Below are positions 53,123 through 61,181 of a DNA stretch of 64,000 bases, piece by piece. The DNA lies in NCBI RefSeq assembly GCF_000209165.1, contig NC_009046.1, positions 1,054,001-1,118,000 on the forward strand, written 5' to 3'. The notes below the pieces were generated by a model. It was not told the origin of the DNA and did no database searches. It worked only from the letters and a program-made list of their open reading frames with translations. Each line of letters starts with the position of its first letter. Within the stretch, counting starts at the first letter, position 1. Source of the stretch: Scheffersomyces stipitis CBS 6054 (taxonomy: Eukaryota > Ascomycota > Pichiomycetes > Serinales > Debaryomycetaceae). The position numbers were made by a program, and so were the translations under genes.

Positions 53123-55900
53123 ATGGTCTCTCCGATACTGTCGCAGTCAAGTACGACGCCCCTCGCTCAAGAGGCTTTGTCCAATAGTCCCGATAGCATC
53201 AATAGCGAAGATAGCAACGAAAACCCAGTTCAGCGGAACGAGCTAGAAAACGCTTCAGCGAACTCTACTTCCAGCATAACTCAAAGTAGCCTCGCAGCTG
53301 CTGCGGCCGAGAAACATCTCATCCGTAGACGAAAACACAAAAATTCCAAACTCGGCTGTCCCAACTGTAAAAAGAGAAGAGTCAAGTGTACCGAAAACCT
53401 TCCGGCATGCTCCAACTGTATCAAACATAAAGTCAAGTGTGGTTACTTGGACTACACGGAAGAGCAGCTCAATGAACTCCGACAAGCCAAACTAGCCCAG
53501 GACTTTGATGAACTAACTACTTCGGTGAGCGGCCATGAACGCGATGCCGATGGAGCAAGCTCGTCGTATTCTTCGACTACGTCCTCCGCCCACGGCTCAA
53601 TGTCCGGCGCTGCTTCACAGAACGTCAAGAAATCTAAACCGAAGACGAAATCACTTTCGGCTCCTAATAAGGCAACAACGGTCGTAGTTCCAAAGAAGGC
53701 TGCGTCGTTCGCAACGCCTTCCATTCCTCACTCAGGCACCGGGTCGGGCGCAGGGTCCATAAATGCTCCAGAGTCCGTTGTGACAGGCACTGGATTTGAA
53801 GGCAACGAGTTCGAGTACTCGGCCGATTCTCTCAATAGCATGTTTAATTTCCAGCAGCAGTCCATCACCCAGAACTTCGACAATTTGTTGAACAACTCCA
53901 TTAACGACGAGGTGCCCATTATCTATCCCGTCTACTCCATCAATAATAATAATATTAACGGCATTAACTTTGGCAGTAACGACGACTCTAATAACAATAA
54001 CGTTAACAACTTCAACAATGTCGGTGTCAACATTAATAACATGAACAACATAAATAACAACATTAATGGTAATAATAGTTCGTTCCTCAGAGATGGGTAT
54101 GCGGACAACATGATGATGGTAGATCCTACGGCCGTTGACTTCTCTAATTCGGCCTCTTCGTTCACTATGTCAGAGAACTCGATCGACTTCTCAAACCCAG
54201 CAGCCTTGAATCCCGACAGCTATGTAGCATTTTCCAACGTATCGACTATACCTCCATCACGAGTAACTCCAGCTCCGTACGCCTCAGCTTTGCCAAATGC
54301 AATCAGGTCGAATACTACATTCACTGTTATTAATGGAGAGCAAATCGACTACCAAGAGAAGCTCTTGGAGGTCGTTGGGATCTTGGGTCCGTCTATCGAT
54401 AACGGAACTTGCCCATTGCCGCAGATCCGCCACTTGTACTACGTGTGGTTGAACTCGTTTATATATAGATCGTATACATCCGAGATGATGTTCAGTTGCT
54501 TGATCAATTTAACGACAAACTACCTCATCACAAACTGTTTCATCAACTCCGACTCGTACAAGAAACATTTGCCTCCTCAAGGCTCTTCTACGACTTCGTC
54601 TGAATTGCCGTGGGATGAATCCCACCAATCGCAGTTTGGCGACAAGCTATCGGTGCTAGTAGACAAGACGAAAGCCAAGAACGTAGCCATAGTCAAGTCT
54701 ATCAAGCACTACGCTAGAGTTATCAAGGACATGCGTTACTTCTTGAACAAGAATGAGGACCCAGATTTGTGCTCAAGTGTCTCGTACATTCTTAGTTTGA
54801 TGTCAATCTACGATCCAGAGGCTACACTTAATAGTTCCAACTGTTTCAGAGACGGACTTTTCAGCATTTTGTCGTACAACATCAACTTGACGTTGAAACG
54901 TAAAGGCGACATAGGTATAATCATTACAACGCATCTCAAGTTGATGAAGAACATCGCCAGATCGGTGTACTTGCCGGGATATGATCCAGCTCTTTTAATT
55001 GAATTCCAGTCTGTCTTGAACAACTTTAGTGAGTTGATCAGACCAGTCATCAACAGAGTCAAAAATTACGTACTCAGCAATAACCTAGCTCCTGTTGAGA
55101 AGTTGCGATTTGTTGAGGAGAAACTTGTTGATTTGATCGACTTCACCGACGACTGTATCAACAAGTATATTCCTGCTATATACGACAATTTTTCAGACAT
55201 CGACAAACAGCAGGAGTTGTTGTTTGACATGATCTACAGGTGGGTCAGATTCTTTCCTTCGCGGCTAACAGTGATCACGCCTGCCTCCGATCCGTTGGAA
55301 AAGGTGCTCTATTTGTTCTACAAGGTGTTGAAGAAGTCACTCTATGCCATTTTTCCCCAAGTCAAGTTCTTCTTCTTGCGTGACTTCGACAGTCCGCTCA
55401 TGTTAGATGTCTTTGTAGTGATCAAGGATGTAGACATATTCTTCGAATACTTGGAACACCCAAAAACGAACGTGTTGCCTTGGGAGTTGTATGGCCAAAT
55501 TTTGCCTGAGTTGAAGAACATGTCGTCGTACTTGATCAGATTGGTCACGTTTTTGCAGATTCGTGTTGGTTTGTTGTACAGGTATGTGGTGTATGAACAA
55601 GTAGCAAAGGAAAAGTTCCCTATCAAAGATTCCCGCGCCTGGAGAGATTCAATCACCGATATTGAGGGAACGAGACAAGAGTTCAATAAGGTCATTGGAC
55701 TCAAGGAAGTGCCGATTAAGTCGTTTCTTAAGACCTACATCAAGGTAGAGAACTATCCAAGGCTTCTCCAGAATGGCGAAGATCCATCCACTCAGGGCCA
55801 CGAATGTATTGAAGCAGAAGTAGATTTCCTGACGCTTCAGCAGAGTGGTCTTTTGAGAGACGATTTCAACATCATGGCAGCTATGATGAAAGGTAGTTAG
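53123..55900 (+). CDS. Zn2Cys6 binuclear-cluster transcription factor
   Basis: The 925-residue protein has a Ser/Asn-rich N-terminus (1-65), then a basic stretch and a perfect C-X2-C-X6-C-X6-C-X2-C-X6-C cluster at Cys79, 82, 89, 96, 99 and 106 (KLGCPNCKKRRVKC ... CGYL). Then follow a Ser-rich linker, an Asn-rich low-complexity region (about 270-330) and a helical regulatory domain (about 430-900). Zn2Cys6 proteins bind CGG-type half sites. The RRRKHKNSKLGC lead-in is common to several CTG-clade zinc-cluster factors, but I cannot name the orthologue or its targets. A paralogue without the zinc cluster lies 3.2 kb upstream in the same orientation. An EAALSRRSSCE-like shadow frame on the minus strand is ignored. 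Confidence 0.94.
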   Translation: MVSPILSQSSTTPLAQEALSNSPDSINSEDSNENPVQRNELENASANSTSSITQSSLAAAAAEKHLIRRRKHKNSKLGCPNCKKRRVKCTENLPACSNCIKHKVKCGYLDYTEEQLNELRQAKLAQDFDELTTSVSGHERDADGASSSYSSTTSSAHGSMSGAASQNVKKSKPKTKSLSAPNKATTVVVPKKAASFATPSIPHSGTGSGAGSINAPESVVTGTGFEGNEFEYSADSLNSMFNFQQQSITQNFDNLLNNSINDEVPIIYPVYSINNNNINGINFGSNDDSNNNNVNNFNNVGVNINNMNNINNNINGNNSSFLRDGYADNMMMVDPTAVDFSNSASSFTMSENSIDFSNPAALNPDSYVAFSNVSTIPPSRVTPAPYASALPNAIRSNTTFTVINGEQIDYQEKLLEVVGILGPSIDNGTCPLPQIRHLYYVWLNSFIYRSYTSEMMFSCLINLTTNYLITNCFINSDSYKKHLPPQGSSTTSSELPWDESHQSQFGDKLSVLVDKTKAKNVAIVKSIKHYARVIKDMRYFLNKNEDPDLCSSVSYILSLMSIYDPEATLNSSNCFRDGLFSILSYNINLTLKRKGDIGIIITTHLKLMKNIARSVYLPGYDPALLIEFQSVLNNFSELIRPVINRVKNYVLSNNLAPVEKLRFVEEKLVDLIDFTDDCINKYIPAIYDNFSDIDKQQELLFDMIYRWVRFFPSRLTVITPASDPLEKVLYLFYKVLKKSLYAIFPQVKFFFLRDFDSPLMLDVFVVIKDVDIFFEYLEHPKTNVLPWELYGQILPELKNMSSYLIRLVTFLQIRVGLLYRYVVYEQVAKEKFPIKDSRAWRDSITDIEGTRQEFNKVIGLKEVPIKSFLKTYIKVENYPRLLQNGEDPSTQGHECIEAEVDFLTLQQSGLLRDDFNIMAAMMKGS

Positions 55901-56911
55901 TTTAAGAAGTTTACGATTCACGATGTAATATATGAAGTGAAGCTCGGTGGAGTTTCTGGTGACAAGATTGAAGTAGAGTAGAGGATTTGGAATTACAATT
56001 TGTAATAGTGATGAAGAATGTTGGTTTATATTAGTAAGACATATGCTACAGTACCTGTCTGACAGCTTAGGGTATAGTTGTATCTATATGGTGAAGCAAT
56101 GCAGTGATTCAGAATAGATTCTAGCACCAAAATTGCAATACCACCTGAATTTTCAATAAATTGAAGCTCGTCGTAGAGCAGTACTGGCAGAGAAAGCCGT
56201 GCTCAATCCATGGCGATGTCGCAGATCTGCTGGTGTCACCAGTGAAGGCAATATTTTGCATCCATCTGTTCACTACAGAAAATAAGCGGCAAGATGCTAA
56301 GAAATCGGAAGCTGTCAGTGGCAGACGCACAAAACGGCTAGGCGCCCAAATCAAATTATCAGAGATTACGCGCTGAGTCGTGCGCAGACGCCAATGCTCA
56401 GTAAAAACTTATTTTTGCAGGGCCAGCTCCGTTTCTCTATCTCTGTCTAAATTACCGTAGAGATAGGAGCACTGCCGCTTCACCAGTCTATAATTATACT
56501 CTTAATTTTTATGGCTCGTATAGTATCGTACTACTGTCTGATGCTTATAAATAGATTGTATCTGGATACTTTTGCTGAACCGGTTTGATCTGATTTGCCT
56601 CGGCATCTCAGTTCCATTTTTACTTGTCCTTCAGTCGTTATTTTCCTCACTATTCTCTGCTGCGGACTGGTGACGTCTCTCTATTTTCTCACTATTTATT
56701 CTCGCTATTTTCTCACTACTGCTTCACAAGTCCCGCCATTTAGTGACCTTTCGCGCATCTCTCGTTTCCAGCGTAGTGTTTCTCCAAAAACAATTTTGGA
56801 GTCGTCTTTTTCAGAGGACAGCAATCAACAACATACACAAATAAATTACCCTCGTATTCAAATAGCGACGACTCGTAACATCAGTTAGATAGCTCATATA
56901 CTCACGACACT
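55901..56911. promoter_or_regulatory. Upstream region of YPT31
   Basis: This is 1 kb. A TATAAATA at 56546-56553 lies about 360 nt before the YPT31 ATG and is followed by a pyrimidine-rich leader. CTATTTTCTCACTA is repeated at 56681-56694 and 56705-56718 (24-nt spacing). No gene is seen. Confidence 0.5.
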
Positions 56912-57574
56912 ATGGCCGATAATACCGACGACTACTCCTACGACTACGAGTACTTGTACAAGATCGTCTTGATCGGCGACTCTGGCGTAGGAAAGTCCAA
57001 CTTATTGTCACGTTTCACCCGTGACGAGTTCAACTTGGAATCCCGTTCTACTATTGGAGTCGAATTTGCCACAAGAACGTTGGAAATCGACGGTAAACGA
57101 GTCAAGGCCCAGATTTGGGACACGGCTGGACAAGAGAGATACAGAGCCATCACTTCAGCCTACTATAGAGGTGCTGTTGGAGCCCTTATTGTGTACGACA
57201 TCGCCAAAACCGAAACATACGAGTCAGTTTCCAGATGGTTGAAGGAGTTGAAAGAACATGCGGACGCCAACATCGTCATCGAACTCGTAGGGAACAAGTC
57301 AGACTTGGACCACTTGCGAGCTGTTCCTACAGAGGAAGCAAGAAACTTTGCCAACGAGAACAATTTGCTTTTCACTGAGGCATCTGCATTGAGTTCCGAC
57401 AACGTCGACTTGTCGTTTCACCAGTTATTGAAGAACATCTACGAGATGATCTCCAAGCACCAGTTGGACACTAACGACGGTGGCTCCAACAAGCCTACGA
57501 CCGGCGGTCCTACCATCTCGTTGACTCCTGCTCCACAGGAAAAGAGGAGTAAGAATAACTCCAACTGTTGTTAG
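56912..57574 (+). CDS. YPT31: Ypt31/Rab11-type small GTPase
   Basis: The 220-residue Rab GTPase has P-loop GDSGVGKS (22-29), switch [11 protein letters not shown] (effector loop), [20 protein letters not shown] (switch II), GNKSDL and EASAL guanine-specificity motifs, and a C-terminal Cys-Cys for geranylgeranylation. [38 protein letters not shown] matches yeast Ypt31/Ypt32, which drive vesicle exit from the trans-Golgi and recycling endosomes. The length matches the family (222-223). ATG at 56912 starts [17 protein letters not shown]. The sequence encoding the final Asn-Cys-Cys-stop is repeated 78 nt downstream (see the repeat entry). It is convergent with SMB1. Confidence 0.95.
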   Translation: MADNTDDYSYDYEYLYKIVLIGDSGVGKSNLLSRFTRDEFNLESRSTIGVEFATRTLEIDGKRVKAQIWDTAGQERYRAITSAYYRGAVGALIVYDIAKTETYESVSRWLKELKEHADANIVIELVGNKSDLDHLRAVPTEEARNFANENNLLFTEASALSSDNVDLSFHQLLKNIYEMISKHQLDTNDGGSNKPTTGGPTISLTPAPQEKRSKNNSNCC

Positions 57575-57657
57575 ACAGACTGTTAGACAGAAATCACTGT
57601 TAACGATCTGTTAGACAGAATACTGTTAGACAGACTACTCAACTGTTGTTAGACACA
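57563..57657 (+). repeat. TTAGACAGA repeat array over the YPT31 stop codon
   Basis: TTAGACAGA or TTAGACACA occurs at 57571, 57583, 57611, 57626 and 57649. The 15-mer AACTGTTGTTAGACA, which includes the Asn-Cys-Cys-stop codons of YPT31, occurs at 57563-57577 and again at 57641-57655, in the same reading frame (78 nt apart). Confidence 0.85.
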
Positions 57658-57896
57658 GCAGCGTAGAATAGCACAAATAAACAAGCAAGATTTGTAATTC
57701 AATGGCTGTGTTGACCTTAGATTCTGGTGTTGTAATTTAGTAATACATATATTTAACTATGGTACATAATAGTATAAATCATAAGATCTATCGAATACTC
57801 ATAGAGTATATTCTCCTAGAGTGATGTATACCCTTATAGAATACTGACATACAAGCATTTTAGTATGCCCTATATCTGATCTATACTATTCGGTAT
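57575..57896. other. Convergent spacer YPT31 / SMB1
   Basis: This is 322 bp. The first 85 bp are the TTAGACAGA array, and the remainder is AT-rich (TATATA-type) sequence suitable for 3' end formation of both genes. Confidence 0.6.
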
Positions 57897-58469
57897 TTAC
57901 TGACGTCTGAAGCCTCCCTGAGGTTTCCTTATAGCTGGCACTCGTGCTTTGACACTAACTGGAGTCTTTAATGGTTTGGAGATACCCTTACCTCTTTCTA
58001 AGCCCAATCTTTTCTTTGGATCCAATGGTGGAGGGCTCTCTATGCTCAATGAGACAATCTGCTCACCTCGCAAGATTATCAAACCCAAAGATCTCTTATC
58101 AAATGTAGGATCGTGTTTGCCGTCCGAGCCAGCACTTTTCTTCATCGAAACAATAGACTTCTTAGTGATTCTTGTTTCTTCAGTATCTGAAAGTACCAAA
58201 TTCAAGTGTTTATCAAAAGCTAAAAGTGATCCTATAAAAAAGCGGTTGTCTATCGTCGATATTTTGAGACGATAATGTATCAAATCCGACATCTTGGTCG
58301 TTTTGGTAATGGGCAATGACGACTAGAAATAGTTAGTATCGAACAACATTATGATATTGTAGACTGAAAAATTCTAAAACAAAACTGAAACAAGTTCAAA
58401 ATTCACCAGAAGAGCCAAGAATTTTCCCATTCAAACATCATAAAAGCAAAACGGAATCATGCATACCAT
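57897..58469 (-). CDS. SMB1: Smb1, spliceosomal Sm B protein (two exons)
   Basis: I propose exon 1 as the ATG only (58469-58467) and exon 2 as 58322-57897, giving 142 residues. The open frame itself has ATG only at 58292, ten codons into exon 2. The joined N-terminus, MSSLPITKTTKMSDLIHY, has exactly the same 18-residue length to the conserved Tyr as S. cerevisiae Smb1. The Sm fold follows: RLKISTIDNRFFIGSLLAFDKHLNLVLSDTEE (Sm1), then RSLGLIILRGEQIVSLSIE (Sm2), then a basic tail. SmB is part of the heptameric ring on U1, U2, U4 and U5 snRNAs. An alternative is an intronless gene from 58292 (131 residues). It is divergent from CHZ1. Confidence 0.88.
58323..58466 (-). other. Spliceosomal intron of SMB1
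   Basis: GTATGC directly follows the ATG (58466-58461). TACTAAC (plus-strand 58332-58338) is followed by TATTTCTAG ending at 58323. Length is 144 nt, phase 0, and the branch A is 10 nt from the intron end. One-codon first exons are frequent in yeast ribosomal protein genes. Confidence 0.82.
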
Positions 58470-58680
58470 TTTATATCTGAATTACAATAAATCTCTATAT
58501 TTATATTTCATAACTATTCCATTACTTCAAACTCTTCTCTATTAAAGTCTACAAACCAAGTTGGTGATATTAGTCTGAGCACGACTTCTCCAGCCAAGAT
58601 TCCAAAAGCTACAAGAACCAAATTGAAATTTCACTCCGCTTTTTCTACAATTGCAAAACACACGAAATAGACCCATTGCT

Positions 58681-59124
58681 ATGTCTGAAGAAAAGAAAGA
58701 GGCTGTAGTTGAGCCAAAGGCTGAGGAAGTAAAGGAAAAAGAACAAATAGAAGAAAAGGAAGTTGAAGAAGAAGAAGGCACTAACAAGAGAACCAGTGAA
58801 GAGAAGGACAAGAAGAAGCACAAGAAGAGAAGAAGAAGACAATACGACGATGACGTTCCAAAAGACTCAGAAACTAAAGAAGCTGCTGAAGATGATGAGG
58901 AAGAAGAAGATGGCGAATTTGACGAAAACAACTTGGAAAACGAAGAGGATGTAGAAGATGACTTGGCTGAGATTGATACAGCCAACATTATCACAACCGG
59001 AAGAAGAACCAGACGTAAAGTAATTGACTTTGCTAAGGCCGCAAAGGAATTGGATGCTGAAAATGGAGTTGTTAGAGAAGATGACGAAGAAGAAGAGGAT
59101 GGAGAATTTGAAGTTAAGGAATAG
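58681..59124 (+). CDS. CHZ1: Chz1, histone H2A.Z-H2B chaperone
   Basis: The product is 147 residues from ATG 58681; the frame extends upstream only to a TTG. It is highly charged: an acidic/basic N-terminus (EEEEGTNKR ... KKKHKKRRRR), an acidic middle, then the CHZ motif DDLAEIDTANIITTGRRTRRKVIDFAKA and an acidic C-terminus. This motif is diagnostic of Chz1, which in S. cerevisiae carries H2A.Z-H2B to the SWR1 remodeller. The length is close to yeast (153). DDEEEEDGEF occurs twice (middle and end). It shares a 211-bp divergent promoter with SMB1 and is convergent with the CLG1-like gene. Confidence 0.92.
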   Translation: MSEEKKEAVVEPKAEEVKEKEQIEEKEVEEEEGTNKRTSEEKDKKKHKKRRRRQYDDDVPKDSETKEAAEDDEEEEDGEFDENNLENEEDVEDDLAEIDTANIITTGRRTRRKVIDFAKAAKELDAENGVVREDDEEEEDGEFEVKE

Positions 59125-59897
59125 TCATATAGAGCAGTATACTAAACAATGTACAATAAGAATTCTGCTATGACAGAAGTTGAAGTAATAAAACCGTTCA
59201 AAGTGTTCTAACTGCATTGATTGTTCCCAGTAGAACTGTTGTAGATAAGTATACTATTAAATCTAGTGGAAGTATTATACGGAGAGATTTCTGCTGAAAT
59301 TTTGTATGCTGTTACCATTATATTACTAGAATTCATAGCTAATACGCGATTATCGAAGAATTTACTACTAGAGACCAGTCCTCTATTATCATGTCACTTC
59401 GGCTGACACTTCCAACTACACTTTACTAAAATATTAAACCAAACAAATGTGTATTCTAAAAAAAAAGTAAAAAAGAATAACATCAATTTTAACTACATTG
59501 ACAATATGAGAGACTAGACGTGCGAAATTATGTCTATATGAGGAATTTTGTTAAACCGACCTTAGGTTTGCTTTAAGGACTCTATTCCTTGAAAGAAAGC
59601 ATGCTGAAAAAAAGAACATCGTACAAAAATGATTAGGAGGAAGATAACGAGTATGACTTTTTTTTGCAATTTTATAAGTTTTATGAGGAGCGAAAAGATT
59701 GTGCAGCAGATGAATCATTGTATTATAATTTCTCTTTACTGCTGCTTTGTAAAGATAACAAATGGACTTGGGTTGGACACAAAAACTTTGAACTGGGTGT
59801 ATAAGTCTATGATCTGTGGAGCAGAATGGCCAATGTGAGTCTAACGTAGCAAACCAAGCCCAATTATCGTCTTAACTAAAAAGTCTTGACAAGAAGC
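59125..59897. other. Convergent spacer CHZ1 / CLG1-like gene
   Basis: This 773 bp of AT-rich sequence has poly-A runs near 59459-59476. A 69-codon frame at 59629-59838 has no motif. Nothing else is seen. Confidence 0.55.
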
Positions 59898-61181
59898 TTA
59901 ACAAGAAGCTAGGAAGTATGGGTTGGCGTATCCCACAAAACTGTTTGGATGATGAGACAAGAATACGCCACTGTTAGGTGCTTGGAATGCTAGAGGATGG
60001 TGGTGAGGAACGGCATTGCCCACGTATTGAATAGCAGGATCGTTGTTAATGTTGGAAGGAGCATACACATTTGGCTGTGCGTAGCTCCAGATGTTGGTAG
60101 ACGATGGATGCTGCTGACTACCAGACCACATCATAGCAGATTCGTGGCCATACTTCACAGGAGACGTCACGACTGGTGAAGAGGGATAGTAGTATTTGCT
60201 TTCGTTTTGATACACTGGCGAAGAAGGAATACTTGATAACGAATTGTGCGAGTACTGGTGAGACAACATGGGTGAAGACGTTGGATAATAAGTTGAAGAT
60301 GGAGAAGCCACTACGGGGGAAGGTTCGGAAACAGGAACAGCACCTGCGTGCAAAGCTTCCGGCTTTCCGTACTTTTCCAACCAAGTCTTCCAACATTCTT
60401 CCAAAGTTAAGATGTTAGACTCAAAGTTGACTACGTTCAAGCTCCATTTACATTCCTCGAGCCAGGTTTTTTCGTACTTGTTCAACAACAGCAACTGTAA
60501 GCCTGTGGCGCCACACCATGACTTGTTAGTAAACGTATTGTCGTCGTTGAACTTGTTGGCAAGGATGAGGGCTACGATCAAGTAAATGAAGATCTCATGT
60601 TCGTTCAAGTTGGAATGTTCTAAACTCTTCTTGGATGAGAATCTCTGGTTCATATACTCTAAAGCAATAATAATGGTAGATTTGGGTAATCTTGTTGCAA
60701 AGAGAACAGAAACAACCAAGCCTTCGAATTCTTTTGTAGGATTCCGCTGTTGTTTCAACATTCCAAATGCACACCAGCTCAAAAAGGTAGACATGTTGTT
60801 CAAGTCGTACTCCAAAACAGGATTAATACCGCCATTTACTTGAGGCTGTTCTTCCACAGCTCCAGCAACAGGAGCGGGAGCATGAACAGAAGCCGAGGGA
60901 GTCGGAATTCCATAAGAAACTGGACCCGGATTGACGATATGTGGCATTGAAGAGCCGCCAACCATAATGGGCTGTTGTAAGTAAGGTGCCTGGTATGTAG
61001 AGTACATTGATCTTGAGTGGTTATGGCAAGCAGCCTGGCCGACGGGCGGCTGGCAGTACGAGTTTGGTGTAGCGTACAGGGGCAAGAAGCTGTAGGAAGA
61101 GGTGGCTCTGTGGCCAGCCGTTCCCAAGTTATGGTGGTAATAGTTGAGTGGCTGTTGCTGTTGAGAATGAACTTGGTACAT
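59898..61181 (-). CDS. CLG1-like cyclin (probable Pho85 partner)
   Basis: The 427-residue protein has a Gln/Pro/Ser/Tyr-rich N-terminus (1-125), a cyclin box (about 128-270) and a Ser/Pro-rich tail. The cyclin box contains LSWCAFGMLKQQ, FEGLVVSVLFATRLPKSTIIIALEYMNQRF, EHEIFIYLIVALILANKFNDDNTFTNKSWCGATG and EKTWLEECKWSLNVVNFESNILTLEECWKTW. ALILANKFNDDNTFTNKSW is the pattern of Pcl-type cyclins that bind the Pho85 kinase. The long low-complexity flanks and length resemble S. cerevisiae Clg1 (452). No close Pcl subfamily can be fixed by eye. SSPVV and SPT repeats in the tail are potential CDK sites. A long (at least 2.8 kb) region lies upstream. Confidence 0.88.
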   Translation of the reverse strand: MYQVHSQQQQPLNYYHHNLGTAGHRATSSYSFLPLYATPNSYCQPPVGQAACHNHSRSMYSTYQAPYLQQPIMVGGSSMPHIVNPGPVSYGIPTPSASVHAPAPVAGAVEEQPQVNGGINPVLEYDLNNMSTFLSWCAFGMLKQQRNPTKEFEGLVVSVLFATRLPKSTIIIALEYMNQRFSSKKSLEHSNLNEHEIFIYLIVALILANKFNDDNTFTNKSWCGATGLQLLLLNKYEKTWLEECKWSLNVVNFESNILTLEECWKTWLEKYGKPEALHAGAVPVSEPSPVVASPSSTYYPTSSPMLSHQYSHNSLSSIPSSPVYQNESKYYYPSSPVVTSPVKYGHESAMMWSGSQQHPSSTNIWSYAQPNVYAPSNINNDPAIQYVGNAVPHHHPLAFQAPNSGVFLSHHPNSFVGYANPYFLASC

